Origin: an uncultured Alphaproteobacteria bacterium
GTDB taxonomy: Bacteria > Pseudomonadota > Alphaproteobacteria > HIMB59 > GCA-002718135
Direction: 5' to 3'
DNA length: 64,000 nt
Assembly: GCA_902618015.1 (NCBI GenBank)
Contig: CACMYX010000002.1
Location: 275,115 to 339,114 of the forward strand
The notes under the pieces: model-generated
The model's input: only the letters and a program-made list of their open reading frames with translations
Database searches by the model: none
Told to the model about the DNA's origin: nothing
Program-made: the position numbers and the translations under genes
Shown: one piece after another, positions 8,365-17,599 of the stretch
Layout: each line of letters begins with the position of its first letter
How positions within the stretch are numbered: the first letter of the stretch is position 1

Positions 8365-9603
8365 TTAAATACTATTTTTTAATAGCTTACCGTCTTTAAA
8401 AACTTTTATATTTTTTTTATCGCTTAAAATTTTTATATTTTTTGAAGGATCACCTTTTATAACAAGGATATCTGCTTTTTGACCCTCTTCAATTGTACCC
8501 ACATTTATTCCTAAAAGTTCACCACCAATTCTAGTTGCAGATATTATTGCTTCCATATTTGTCATACCTCCTTGAACCAAGTATTCTAATTCTCTGTAGT
8601 TCATTTCCCCATGTGGCAGCATAAAACCTGCATCTGTTCCGGTTGCTATTTTAATATTAGATTTAATTGCTTTTCTTAAAGAAACCCATTTTGCCTCTCT
8701 AGATAATTCTAACCACTTCCAATTTTTAGAAGATTTAAATTTTTCGTTTTCTTTAAAATCAAAATTTCTTTCATTGACTAAAAGTGTAGGAACATAAAAA
8801 GTATTATTTTTTTTCATCAAATCAACAGTTTTATTATCAAGCCAATGCCCATGTTCAACTGAATGCAATCCACATTCAACTGCTTTTGTAATAGCAGAAC
8901 CACCAGAAGTATGAGATGCTACTTTAATATTTAACATTTTTGTAATTTTTGCGACTGCTTCAATTTCTTCGTTACTCATCTCTTGTTTATAAGGTTTTTT
9001 TAGATCATAAGTTGAACTTACACATAAATTTGTTTTAATAAAATCAGCACCTGCTTTTAATTGAGTTCTAACACCTTTAATAAATTCATCTGGTCCATCA
9101 CATGGATAAGTCATATCTTTAAAATTTACATGACTCCCCCATCCTGGCTGATCCATATGGCCACCGGTTACTGACAATCCTAGTCCACAGGCTAAAATGT
9201 TAGGTCCTTTTAATTTGTTATTGTTAATCATATTTCTAATATTAATTGCAACATTTCCTGGAGCATTCATATCTCTAATACTTGTGAATCCATAATTTAG
9301 ATGGTCTAATGCAAATGCATAACCTCTTAAAGCTTGAGCTCCATAATCAAGATCAGCAGACTCTGCTCTAAATGATCTATTATTTGTTATTCCTGAGAAT
9401 GCCAAATGAACATGGACATCAACCATTCCAGGCATAACCACTTCTTTGTTAAAATTATAAACTTTGTCACCTTTTTTATCTTTAAAATTTTTTAAATCTA
9501 AAACTTTTGTAATTTTTCCATTTTCAATTATGATACATTTGTTTTCTAAAATTTTTTTACTTACACCATTTATTAGTTTTTTGGTTTTAATTATTTTTCT
9601 CAT
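8365..9603 (-). CDS. Metal-dependent amidohydrolase, imidazolonepropionase/prolidase-like (COG1228 type)
   Basis: A 412-residue amidohydrolase-superfamily enzyme with the composite N- and C-terminal beta domain and TIM barrel. Metal-site marks are VDVHVH (His64, His66), DFIKTN (candidate carboxylated Lys), VASHTSG, SVEHGHW and GTDAG (metal Asp). It belongs to the group that includes imidazolonepropionase and bacterial Xaa-Pro or Xaa-Arg dipeptidases, so the likely reaction is hydrolysis of a C-N bond in a dipeptide-like or cyclic substrate. A paralogue with the same motif order is at 20174-21409. It ends 143 bases from the binding-protein start, separated by a likely terminator. Confidence 0.8.
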   Translation of the reverse strand: MRKIIKTKKLINGVSKKILENKCIIIENGKITKVLDLKNFKDKKGDKVYNFNKEVVMPGMVDVHVHLAFSGITNNRSFRAESADLDYGAQALRGYAFALDHLNYGFTSIRDMNAPGNVAINIRNMINNNKLKGPNILACGLGLSVTGGHMDQPGWGSHVNFKDMTYPCDGPDEFIKGVRTQLKAGADFIKTNLCVSSTYDLKKPYKQEMSNEEIEAVAKITKMLNIKVASHTSGGSAITKAVECGLHSVEHGHWLDNKTVDLMKKNNTFYVPTLLVNERNFDFKENEKFKSSKNWKWLELSREAKWVSLRKAIKSNIKIATGTDAGFMLPHGEMNYRELEYLVQGGMTNMEAIISATRIGGELLGINVGTIEEGQKADILVIKGDPSKNIKILSDKKNIKVFKDGKLLKNSI

Positions 9604-9610
9604 ATCTATA

Positions 9611-10357
9611 TTAATTCAATTTATATTTATGCTTAATTTTTTTTGTTAATTGCCAAGCATCAATATATTTATTATTTATAACACTTTTTGTTTGTACTCC
9701 TAAATGAAGAAACGCTGGTGAAATTAAATATGGATCTTTCCATATTTTTTTCTTTTCATCTGAATAAGTTTTTTTACTCATAGAAGTTTTAATAGGAGTT
9801 CCTGGAGTTATTGTATTTACAAATACATTATATTTTTTGCATTCTTCATATAGAGACCTACTTAATCCTTCAACCCCAAATTTTGAGGCACAGTATGCAG
9901 TTTCATCTAATCCACCAAACTTAGCAGCTCTGCTAGACACATTTATAATAGAACCTTTTTTATTTTTTTTCATATAAGGGGCAATGAGTTTACAGCTTAT
10001 AAAAGTACCAGTCAAATTTACATCGATAATTTTTTTCCAAAAATCAATTGTACTTTTTTCAATACTTTTAAAATCAATAATACCTGCACAATTAATAAGG
10101 ACATCAATTCTTTTTGATTTTTTTAATATTTTTTTTACAATCAAACTCATCTTTTTGTAGTTCTGAACATTACAATTATAAAACTCAAAATTTTTAAATT
10201 GTAAATTTAAACTTTTATTATTTTTATTATCAATACCATATACAATCGAACCTCTCTCTAAATATGCTTTGGATACTGCATGTCCAATCCCACTGGAAGT
10301 ACCTGTAATAAAAACTTTTAAATTTTTAAAAGTATTATGTTGCAGCTCTACCACCAT
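9611..10357 (-). CDS. Short-chain dehydrogenase/reductase (SDR)
   Basis: A 248-residue classical SDR with the nucleotide-binding TGTSSGIG, the structural NCAG, a catalytic Ser in NVSSR, and YCASK for the Tyr/Lys pair. The C-terminal part (TPGTPIKTSMS, an SD-E-KK-W run, DP, PAFLHLG) closely resembles the SDR at 35295-36005, so these two are paralogues of one subfamily. The gene begins inside the last 23 bases of the other SDR gene. The first ATG is used here; GTG or CTG codons a few residues later are alternatives, and no ribosome-binding site decides. The substrate alcohol or ketone is unknown. Confidence 0.85.
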   Translation of the reverse strand: MVVELQHNTFKNLKVFITGTSSGIGHAVSKAYLERGSIVYGIDNKNNKSLNLQFKNFEFYNCNVQNYKKMSLIVKKILKKSKRIDVLINCAGIIDFKSIEKSTIDFWKKIIDVNLTGTFISCKLIAPYMKKNKKGSIINVSSRAAKFGGLDETAYCASKFGVEGLSRSLYEECKKYNVFVNTITPGTPIKTSMSKKTYSDEKKKIWKDPYLISPAFLHLGVQTKSVINNKYIDAWQLTKKIKHKYKLN

Positions 10358-11099
10358 CCACTAAAAGACCTACGCCTGTTATAAAAGATGACATATCAGA
10401 TGAAAGAAAAAGAACAGTTTGGGCTAATTCATATGGACTTGCAACTCTTCCTAATGGTGTAATCGTTTTCCATTTACTGATAAGCTCTTTTTTATTTTTT
10501 GTTTTTTTTAGATTTCTTTCATTCATAGGAGTATCTATTACTCCGGGACAAACAGCATTTACTCTTATATTATTTTTTGCATACTCAATAGCCAAGACTC
10601 TTGTGAGTGACATCACTCCTCCTTTTGAAGCTGCATAACTAAGATTACCACCTACATTTGCAAAAGCACTTATTGAACTATTATTTACAATTGAACCTTT
10701 TTTATTTTTTAACAAAATAGGTAAGGCATGCTTGCAAGATAAAAATATTCCCTTAAGATTTATATCAATAATTTTTTCAAATATTTTTGTATTTAATTTA
10801 TGTGATGGAGTAACTGCTTGTTCTATACCAGCATTATTAAAAACAGTATCTAAAGTTTTAAAATTTTTAGTTACATATTTGTATAAATTAATAATATCTT
10901 TTTCCTTTGATACATCAGCTTTTACAAAATAAGTTTTCAGACCTTTTTTATCAAGCTCCTTTTGAGTTTTTTCACCCTCATTTTTGTTTACATCACAAAA
11001 AATAACTGTTGCACCCTGTAATGCAAATGTTTCTACTGTAGCTTTTCCAATACCAGTTGCTCCACCAGTTATTACTGATATTTTATCTTTTAAAATCAT
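10335..11099 (-). CDS. Short-chain dehydrogenase/reductase, FabG-like
   Basis: A 254-residue classical SDR: TGGATGIG cofactor motif, NNAG, NNSSIS with the catalytic Ser, YAASKGG with the Tyr/Lys pair, and a GVGLLVDGG C-terminus. The pattern matches the broad FabG / glucose-dehydrogenase-like group, most of which are not fatty-acid enzymes. It is the first gene of a three-gene - strand unit (SDR, SDR, amidohydrolase) and overlaps the next gene by 23 bases. The role is probably oxidation or reduction of an alcohol or ketone intermediate in the local catabolic pathway; the substrate is not recognised. Confidence 0.85.
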   Translation of the reverse strand: MILKDKISVITGGATGIGKATVETFALQGATVIFCDVNKNEGEKTQKELDKKGLKTYFVKADVSKEKDIINLYKYVTKNFKTLDTVFNNAGIEQAVTPSHKLNTKIFEKIIDINLKGIFLSCKHALPILLKNKKGSIVNNSSISAFANVGGNLSYAASKGGVMSLTRVLAIEYAKNNIRVNAVCPGVIDTPMNERNLKKTKNKKELISKWKTITPLGRVASPYELAQTVLFLSSDMSSFITGVGLLVDGGRAAT

Positions 11100-11165
11100 A
11101 TTTGTAAGTTAATTAAATTTCAAAAATAAATAAATAAACAAATTGTATAGTTGTTGTTGACATTT

Positions 11166-11173
11166 TGTATACA
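11166..11173. promoter_or_regulatory. Possible GntR-type operator in a divergent intergenic region
   Basis: The 139-base gap between the divergent SDR and DegT genes holds the palindrome TGTATACA inside TTGTATACAC, with a TTGTATA half-site at 11142-11149. A TTGACA hexamer lies next to it at 11157-11162, without a clear -10 at normal spacing. Palindromes of the TTGTATACAA type are common operators of FadR/VanR-like GntR regulators. No regulator gene is in the window. Confidence 0.3.
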
Positions 11174-11238
11174 CTTTAAATGAATTGCTATTATGTAATA
11201 CTTTAAAAAAGCTAAAAAATAGTATTTACTAAAATAAT

Positions 11239-12339
11239 ATGTACGATCTAAAAAAACATTTTCTAGCTGATAAAAAAATTATTTTATCAAAAATTGAAAA
11301 TGTCCTTAGCAAGGGTATTTTAGAAATGGGTGAGGAAGTAGAGAAATTTGAAGAGAATTTTAAAAAATATTGTAATGTAAAATATTGTGTAACTGTATCT
11401 TCTGGATCTATGGGGTTACTTTTAGCCCTTAAAACTTTAGACTTAAAAAAAAATGATGAAGTTATAACTGTATCTAATTCTGATATTCCAACAAGTCACG
11501 CAATTACTCTTGTTGGAGCAAAAATTAAATGGGTTGATATTAATGAAGATTCTTTAAATATTGATGAAAACAAAATCGAAAAAAATATAACAAAGAATAC
11601 CAGGGCAATTTTACCTGTGCATTTATTTGGAAATCCATGTAATATGTCGAAAATATCATCTATTGCAAAAAAACATAAATTAAAGATTGTTGAAGATGCG
11701 TGCTTGGCAACTGGTGCAGAGTACAAAAATAAAAAAATTGGTTCATTAAGTGATTTGACAGTTTTTAGTACTAATCCAGGTAAAATATTAGACGGTATAG
11801 GCCCAGGTGGTATTATTACAACTAACAGTAAAAACTTGTATCTTCAGTTACTTCAGCTTCGTGATTATGGAAGAAAAGAGAGGCCAAAAAAATGGCCAGT
11901 AAAATCTTATACAATAGGTTATAACTCAAAATTAAGTACAATTAGTGCCGCAATTCTAAATATTAGATTAGAAAAACTTGATGAATATATACAAATTAGA
12001 AATTATAACGCAGAACTGTACAAAGAAATTTTATTCTCTAAAAAAATAAAATTTCAAAAAACTCTTAAAGATGCAAAATCCTCCTGGAGAAATTTTCCGA
12101 TAATAATAAAAAATAGAAATAAAATATATGATAAATTAAATTCTATAAATTCATTAGTAAAACTTAATTATTTACCGCCTAATCATCAAGATGAATGTTA
12201 CAAAAATTTTAAACATAATTTTGATTTAAAAATTACAGAAAAAGTTAATTCTGAGATTCTTAATCTTCCATGTCATCAATATATGACAAAAAATGAAATT
12301 GAAACTTTATCAAATCATCTACTAAATCTAATTAATTAG
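11239..12339 (+). CDS. DegT/DnrJ/EryC1/StrS family PLP-dependent aminotransferase
   Basis: 366 residues with the family's fold-type I pattern: an early SSGSMGLLLAL cofactor phosphate region, VEDACLATG with Asp153 for the pyridine nitrogen, and FSTNPGK with Lys182 as the Schiff-base Lys. LRDYGR follows. Family members usually transaminate keto-sugars for surface polysaccharides or antibiotics. No nucleotide-sugar cluster surrounds this gene, so another substrate is possible. It stands alone on the + strand between two - strand units, and its stop overlaps that of the Gfo/Idh gene by 4 bases. Confidence 0.85.
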   Translation: MYDLKKHFLADKKIILSKIENVLSKGILEMGEEVEKFEENFKKYCNVKYCVTVSSGSMGLLLALKTLDLKKNDEVITVSNSDIPTSHAITLVGAKIKWVDINEDSLNIDENKIEKNITKNTRAILPVHLFGNPCNMSKISSIAKKHKLKIVEDACLATGAEYKNKKIGSLSDLTVFSTNPGKILDGIGPGGIITTNSKNLYLQLLQLRDYGRKERPKKWPVKSYTIGYNSKLSTISAAILNIRLEKLDEYIQIRNYNAELYKEILFSKKIKFQKTLKDAKSSWRNFPIIIKNRNKIYDKLNSINSLVKLNYLPPNHQDECYKNFKHNFDLKITEKVNSEILNLPCHQYMTKNEIETLSNHLLNLIN

Positions 12340-13331
12340 TATTTTAATTTAATAACTTTATTTATATTTATTGACTTATAAATTGCATCAACAACTAAGA
12401 CAGAATTTATTCCATCTTGTATCTCAATAAAAGGTTTAGTTTTTTTCTTTAGTGTATCAACATATGATTTTGCTTGAGTATAAAAATTATAGTTTAGACC
12501 ATTCTTATTGTAATATTTTGAATAATCATATGTTTTTATCTTATTTTTTGATCTTAGCTCTAATCCTTTTCTAATATTAATATCTATTTGTCCAGACGTG
12601 CCAAATATTTTTGTTTCCCATTTTGGAGTAGTCTCATATGGCACAAAAGTTGCTATTAACTGAGCAGTTATTCCATTTTTAAACTTCATTGAAATTGAAA
12701 TTATATCTTCAACATCTATTTTGTTGTTTATATTTATTTTTTTTGCATAAACCTCATGAATTTTAGATTTAGCTAAGTATGAAATCTTATCTAAACTATG
12801 AATTGCATTGTATAGTAAAACACCTCCACCAGAAAATTTCTTAACATCTATCCATTTTGGTAAGGATTTGTTTTTTTGAGAAATCATTGTTTCAGAAATA
12901 AATTTTATTTTCCCAATTTTTGAATTCTGTATCAGTTTGTAAGCAGTAAATACTTCCTTTCTGTATCGATGAACAAAACTAATTGTATGGGTAATATTTT
13001 TTTTCGATATATATTTTTTTATAGAACTTAGCTCATTACTATTCAAAACTAATGGTTTTTCTATCAAAAGATTTATATTATTTTTACAACACTCTAATAT
13101 TGGTTCTATTCTCAAAAAATGTGGTAATGCGATAATTATAAAATCAGGTTTTAACTTTATAAGTTCATTAATATTATTGAAATGCTCTACATTGTTTAAT
13201 TTTTTAAATTTATTAGCTTTTTTTAAATCATATTCTGTAAATCCAATTAATTTTAAATTTCTAATTTTTTTAAAAGCCTCAAAATGCCTTAAACCTGCTT
13301 GGCCAATTCCTAGTAAACCATACTTCATCAA
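12336..13331 (-). CDS. Gfo/Idh/MocA family oxidoreductase
   Basis: A 331-residue NAD(P)-dependent oxidoreductase with an N-terminal Rossmann motif (GLLGIGQAG), the EKPL signature with its conserved Lys, and a C-terminal alpha/beta substrate domain with GGVLLYNAIHSLD. Members oxidise or reduce sugars, inositols and related polyols. Two more family members occur at 29610-30611 and 34225-35292. It overlaps the upstream EamA transporter gene by 4 bases, so it is the last gene of the long - strand unit. Confidence 0.85.
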   Translation of the reverse strand: MMKYGLLGIGQAGLRHFEAFKKIRNLKLIGFTEYDLKKANKFKKLNNVEHFNNINELIKLKPDFIIIALPHFLRIEPILECCKNNINLLIEKPLVLNSNELSSIKKYISKKNITHTISFVHRYRKEVFTAYKLIQNSKIGKIKFISETMISQKNKSLPKWIDVKKFSGGGVLLYNAIHSLDKISYLAKSKIHEVYAKKININNKIDVEDIISISMKFKNGITAQLIATFVPYETTPKWETKIFGTSGQIDINIRKGLELRSKNKIKTYDYSKYYNKNGLNYNFYTQAKSYVDTLKKKTKPFIEIQDGINSVLVVDAIYKSININKVIKLKY

Positions 13332-14227
13332 TAATTTGAGATTAGTTTATCAACTTTTTTAGTTTTAAGTAAGCTATTCTTATTAATAGCTTCTCTATAA
13401 GCTATAAAGAGAATTGATGAGAATATTATAGAAGCTCCTATCCATGTCCAAATATCAGGCACTTCCATAAAAAAGAAATATCCAATTAAAGACAGCCAAA
13501 TTAGTTTTGTAAATTGTATTGGCATTATAAAAGTTGTTTCAGCCATTTTTAAACATTGAGCAAAACTGAACTGTGTTATAAATCCCGCGATAGCAACAAA
13601 TATAAATAATAAAAATTGATTTATATTAATGCTTTCCCAAAAGAACAATGCAATAAAAAATGTCGGAGGAACCATGAAAGCCATTTGGTAAAATGCAGTC
13701 GTTAAACTTGAATCCTTTTCAGTAAGTTTTTTTACAATTATTATTACTATTGAAAAAGTTATTGCTGCTGATAGAAGCCATAAAGCTCCACTCTCAAAAG
13801 GTATATACCCAGGCCTTATAACAACCAAAATTCCTATAAAGCCAACAATTAGTGCAGTAATTCTTTGAATTCTAATTACTTCACCTAAAAAAATAATTGC
13901 GAGGATGGTAGTAAATAGTGGAGTAGTAAAACCTATAGCTGCTGCTTTTTCTAGTTGTAATGTTCCTATAGCTGTAAACCAGCTTATCATTGAATAAACA
14001 TTAATCGCAGATCTTACAAACTGTAGTTTTATGTTATGTGTTTTCCAAGCTTCTGGGTAATTATAAATCATAAAAGGTAACATAATAATAACCCCAAATA
14101 GACATCTGTAAAATGCAATTATGAAAGGGTTTAAATCTTGTGAAAGTAGTTTTATTCCTGAAACCATAATTGCTGCTGTACCAGTACCTAATAAAGATAA
14201 CAAAATTACAAATAGTTTTTTATTCAT
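13328..14227 (-). CDS. EamA/DMT family transporter
   Basis: A 299-residue membrane protein made of two EamA repeats, about ten predicted hydrophobic spans. Family marks are SQDLNPFIIAFYRCLFG in the first repeat, IRPGYIPFESGALWLL in the middle, and a GASIIFSSIL last span. Drug/metabolite transporters of this type usually export amino acids or metabolites. It starts 21 bases after the stop of the preceding ATPase gene and overlaps the next gene by 4 bases, so it is likely in the operon and may excrete a pathway end product or toxic intermediate. Confidence 0.85.
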   Translation of the reverse strand: MNKKLFVILLSLLGTGTAAIMVSGIKLLSQDLNPFIIAFYRCLFGVIIMLPFMIYNYPEAWKTHNIKLQFVRSAINVYSMISWFTAIGTLQLEKAAAIGFTTPLFTTILAIIFLGEVIRIQRITALIVGFIGILVVIRPGYIPFESGALWLLSAAITFSIVIIIVKKLTEKDSSLTTAFYQMAFMVPPTFFIALFFWESININQFLLFIFVAIAGFITQFSFAQCLKMAETTFIMPIQFTKLIWLSLIGYFFFMEVPDIWTWIGASIIFSSILFIAYREAINKNSLLKTKKVDKLISNY

Positions 14228-14248
14228 ATTCTTAAAAATGTAATTTAA

Positions 14249-14412
14249 CTAATTACAATTTGCACAACATTGATCGACCCAATGTCCTGGCTCTACTTCA
14301 ATCAAACCCATTTCAATATTTCCTCCTTTACAATCTATACCAGGGTTTGGACATCGTGTTCGAAAAACACAACCTGAAGGAGGATTAATAGGACTAGGAA
14401 TATCACCTTTAA
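14249..14412. repeat. Exact 164-base direct repeat, copy 2
   Basis: Identical to 2969-3132 in the same orientation, 11,280 bases away. It begins at the stop codon of the DppF-type ATPase and covers its last 53 codons. Sequence on both sides diverges abruptly, which points to recent gene conversion, single-crossover integration or an assembly join. Confidence 0.97.
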
Positions 14413-15214
14413 GTAGAGTTTTCTTTTTATTTTTTCTAAATATTTGTGGAGCAGTTTCAATAAGAGATTTAGTATAAGGATGTTGAGGATTTGAGAATAA
14501 ATTACTTGTATTTGCAACTTCTACTATATGACCTAAATACATCACCATAACTCTATCAGCTATTTGATTTATTACTGAAAGATCATGTGAAATAAAAAGA
14601 ATTGTTAAAGAATACTTTTTTTTAAGTTCTAAAATTAAATTTAGAATTTGGGCTTGAATGGTTACATCTAAAGCTGACACTGGTTCATCTGCTATTATGA
14701 ATTTTGGATTAAGAACTAACGCTCTAGCTATACCAATGCGCTGTCTCTGTCCCCCCGAAAATTCATGAGGATACCTATTTAAATGTTCTTTTTGCAAACC
14801 AACATCTTGAATTATTTCTTCTACCTTTTGATTAATAGAATTTTTATCCATTTTTTCATGAACTTTGATACCTTGAGATATAATGTCATAAATTTTTTTT
14901 CTTGGATCTAAGCTAGCATATGGATCTTGAAAAATTATTTGAAAATCTTTTCGTAATTTTCTCATTTCACTATCTGATAATTTTGTAATATTCTTATTTT
15001 TATAAAAAATATTTCCCTCAGTAGGCTCAATTAATCTAATGATTGCTCTTCCGAGAGTGCTTTTGCCGGATCCAGACTCTCCGACAAGACCAAGAATTTC
15101 TCCTTCAGGAATTTCAAAGCTAACGTTTTCAACTGCTTTTACATCTCCCGATTTATTGTTAAAAAATCCATCTTTTATTGGGAAATATTTTTTTATATTT
15201 TCTACTCTAATCAC
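14249..15214 (-). CDS. Peptide-type ABC transporter ATP-binding protein (DppF/OppF type)
   Basis: A 321-residue ATPase with Walker A GESGSGKST, Q-loop FQDPYASLDPRK, signature FSGGQRQR and Walker B ADEP, ending in the Cys-rich oligopeptide/dipeptide extension. The start is a GTG overlapping the upstream ATPase stop in a GTGA junction. No permease or binding-protein gene is in this operon; the permeases and binding protein at 30748-34225 lack ATPases and are the likely partners. The final 53 codons and stop are base-for-base identical to the fused ATPase at 2969-4807. Confidence 0.93.
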   Translation of the reverse strand: MIRVENIKKYFPIKDGFFNNKSGDVKAVENVSFEIPEGEILGLVGESGSGKSTLGRAIIRLIEPTEGNIFYKNKNITKLSDSEMRKLRKDFQIIFQDPYASLDPRKKIYDIISQGIKVHEKMDKNSINQKVEEIIQDVGLQKEHLNRYPHEFSGGQRQRIGIARALVLNPKFIIADEPVSALDVTIQAQILNLILELKKKYSLTILFISHDLSVINQIADRVMVMYLGHIVEVANTSNLFSNPQHPYTKSLIETAPQIFRKNKKKTLLKGDIPSPINPPSGCVFRTRCPNPGIDCKGGNIEMGLIEVEPGHWVDQCCANCN

Positions 15215-16200
15215 GTTTGATTACACTCATAACAACATCTATCAACCCAATGTCCTGGTTTGGCTTCAATCAAACCCATCTCAATATCTCCACCTTTACA
15301 GCCTATACCAGGATTAGGACATCTAGTCCTAAAAACACAACCAGAAGGTGGGTTTGTTGGGCTAGGAATTTCACCTCTTAGTACCTTAATTTCTCTTTTT
15401 TCATCCGAAATTTGAGGCGCTATATCAATTAATGACTTAGTGTATGAATGCAGCGGATTATTAAATAATTCTGATGTTTCTGCAATTTCCATAACATTAC
15501 CCAAATACATTACCATTACATGATCTGATATTTCAGAAACAACTCCAAGATCATGAGTAATAAATATAATCGACATCCCAAGTTTTTTTTGCAGTTCTTG
15601 CATTAGGTCTATAATTTGAGCTTGTATTGTAACATCAAGAGCAGTTGTAGGTTCATCAGCAATTAAAATTTTAGGATTACAACTTAAAGCCATCGCGATC
15701 ATTGCCCTTTGTCTCATTCCACCAGATAATTCATGAGGATAGGAGTCAATTCTTTTTTGGGGTTCAGGTATGCCTACAAGATCTAGCATTTCAATAGCAA
15801 TTTTTCTTGCTTGTTCTTTGCTTTTCTTTTGGTGAAGAATAATTGTTTCTGAAATCTGAAAAGATAAATCATAAACTGGATTTAGGCTTGTCATAGGTTC
15901 TTGAAAAATCATAGAGATTCTATTTCCTCTAATTTTTCTCATTTCATTTTCTTCAAGATCAATTAAGTTTTTATTATCAAATAATATTTCACCTCGTTCA
16001 GTTTGTGCTAAGTTATTCGGCAACAAGCCCATTATAGATAATGCTGTAATAGATTTACCTGAGCCTGATTCCCCAACTATCGCAAAAGTTTTCCCTGCTT
16101 CTAAATTAAAAGAAACACCATCAACAGCTTTAACAACTGATTCACCAACAGTAAAATGTGTTTTTAAATTCTTTATACTTAATAAGTTTTCACTATTCAT
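15211..16200 (-). CDS. Peptide-type ABC transporter ATP-binding protein (DppD/OppD type)
   Basis: A 329-residue ATPase with Walker A GESGSGKS, FQEPMTSLNP, the DppD-type signature LSGGMRQRAMIA and Walker B ADEPTTALD. It carries the same Cys-rich C-terminal extension as the other two, but with clear base and residue differences (RGEIPSPTNPP, CCYEC). The DppD/DppF pairing with the next gene gives the normal heterodimeric ATPase. It sits one base after the cyclic amidohydrolase gene and overlaps the DppF gene by 4 bases, so transport and catabolic genes share one transcript. Confidence 0.93.
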   Translation of the reverse strand: MNSENLLSIKNLKTHFTVGESVVKAVDGVSFNLEAGKTFAIVGESGSGKSITALSIMGLLPNNLAQTERGEILFDNKNLIDLEENEMRKIRGNRISMIFQEPMTSLNPVYDLSFQISETIILHQKKSKEQARKIAIEMLDLVGIPEPQKRIDSYPHELSGGMRQRAMIAMALSCNPKILIADEPTTALDVTIQAQIIDLMQELQKKLGMSIIFITHDLGVVSEISDHVMVMYLGNVMEIAETSELFNNPLHSYTKSLIDIAPQISDEKREIKVLRGEIPSPTNPPSGCVFRTRCPNPGIGCKGGDIEMGLIEAKPGHWVDRCCYECNQT

Positions 16201-16201
16201 A

Positions 16202-17599
16202 TTAATTTTTTTTTATTGGAGATACAAAATTATTCATTTTTCTATTCCTATAAAATTTTTTTCCATCATAAACCACTTTTCCATTAACTATAGTTTTATT
16301 TATCTTTCCTTTTATTTTTTCCCCAAAATATAGATGAGCACAGTTTTTTCCTTTTGAAACAAGGGTATTTCTATCCACAGTCCATTTCTTATTCATATCT
16401 AAAATAACTATATCTGCATCAGATCCTCTTTTAATTAAACCTTTAGTTGGAAAAATATTAAATCTTTTTGCTGGATTAATACACATCAGTTCAATTACTT
16501 TTTCTAATTTGATTTTTTTTTCTGAAACAGCTTTAAGCATAAGTGGTAACATTAATTCACCACTAGGTGCACCTGGAGGTGCTTTAAGAAAATTTTTTTC
16601 CCCCTTTATTTTTTCATTGTATGAAAAAGAAGCATGATCTGAAGCTATAATATCAAGAGTTTTATTCTTAAGAGCTGACCATAATTTTTTTTGATCCTTT
16701 TGATTCCTTATTGGTGGATTAATTTTTCCAAATGGGCCTGATCTAATTACATCCTTTTCATTTTTAAATAAATAATGTGGACAGGTTTCTGCAGTTATAC
16801 TTTGACCTTTATTTTTAAATTTAGAAATTACTTCTAAAGATAGTTCTGAAGTTACATGAGCAATATGAACTTTAGTTTTCACAATTGAATTTAACCTTAA
16901 TATTTTTTCAATTGCACTTGCTTCTACAACAGCAGGTCTCATAGCATTATGCATTGCTGGATTATTTTTTTTAAAATTTTTTTGTTTTTTCTCAAAATGA
17001 TCAAGTAAATTCTGATCTTCAGCATGAAAAATTGTCGTTAAATTTGATTTTTTTGCATGTATTAATGCTTTGAGAATATTTTTTTCTTCAGTAAAACACA
17101 ATCCTTCAAATTCACTTTTTCTATCAAGTGGAGGAGCAATTGTAAAAACTTTAAAAGCAATAGCCCCACTATTTATTAATCCATTTAGATTTTTATCATT
17201 GAATTTTCCTAAAGCAGGAATCATAGCAAAATTAATGTAAGTATTTTCATCAAAATGTTTTTTTCTATGGTTGAGCACCTTAGCATTTGACATGCACGGA
17301 TTACTTATAGGCATTTCAAAAAGTGTAGTTATTCCACCCTTCGCGGCAGCTTTAGTTTCACTTTGAACTGTACCTCTTTGAGGAAATGATGGTGCTCTAA
17401 CATGAAAATGAATATCAATTATTCCAGGAATAACAATTTTTTTATCAGCATTGATAATTTTTTTGGACTTAAATGATTTTATATTATTTGTTAGCTTAAA
17501 AATTTTACCATCTTTGATCACAATATGGTTTTTTTTAAATCTATTTTTCTCAAAAACTTTTCCATTTTTTATAATCAAGTCACAATTAATAATCATCAC
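16202..17599 (-). CDS. Cyclic amidohydrolase (dihydroorotase/allantoinase/hydantoinase family)
   Basis: A 465-residue amidohydrolase. IDIHFHVR gives metal His64 and His66, AFKVF gives Lys150, expected to be carboxylated and to bridge two metals, and later blocks HAED, HVTSE and ASDHA supply the remaining ligands. AAAKGGITT and EMPISNP resemble allantoinase and dihydantoinase more than pyrimidine-pathway dihydroorotase. The likely reaction is opening of a five- or six-membered cyclic amide or ureide. It lies between an unrecognised protein gene (4-base overlap) and the ATPase genes, so it belongs to the transport-linked catabolic operon rather than to pyrimidine synthesis. Confidence 0.8.
   Translation of the reverse strand: MMIINCDLIIKNGKVFEKNRFKKNHIVIKDGKIFKLTNNIKSFKSKKIINADKKIVIPGIIDIHFHVRAPSFPQRGTVQSETKAAAKGGITTLFEMPISNPCMSNAKVLNHRKKHFDENTYINFAMIPALGKFNDKNLNGLINSGAIAFKVFTIAPPLDRKSEFEGLCFTEEKNILKALIHAKKSNLTTIFHAEDQNLLDHFEKKQKNFKKNNPAMHNAMRPAVVEASAIEKILRLNSIVKTKVHIAHVTSELSLEVISKFKNKGQSITAETCPHYLFKNEKDVIRSGPFGKINPPIRNQKDQKKLWSALKNKTLDIIASDHASFSYNEKIKGEKNFLKAPPGAPSGELMLPLMLKAVSEKKIKLEKVIELMCINPAKRFNIFPTKGLIKRGSDADIVILDMNKKWTVDRNTLVSKGKNCAHLYFGEKIKGKINKTIVNGKVVYDGKKFYRNRKMNNFVSPIKKN

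Noticed and set aside
14335..14517. 60-codon open frame on the - strand
   Set aside because: It is another frame of the DppF-type ATPase gene, within the coding sequence, with no start signal.
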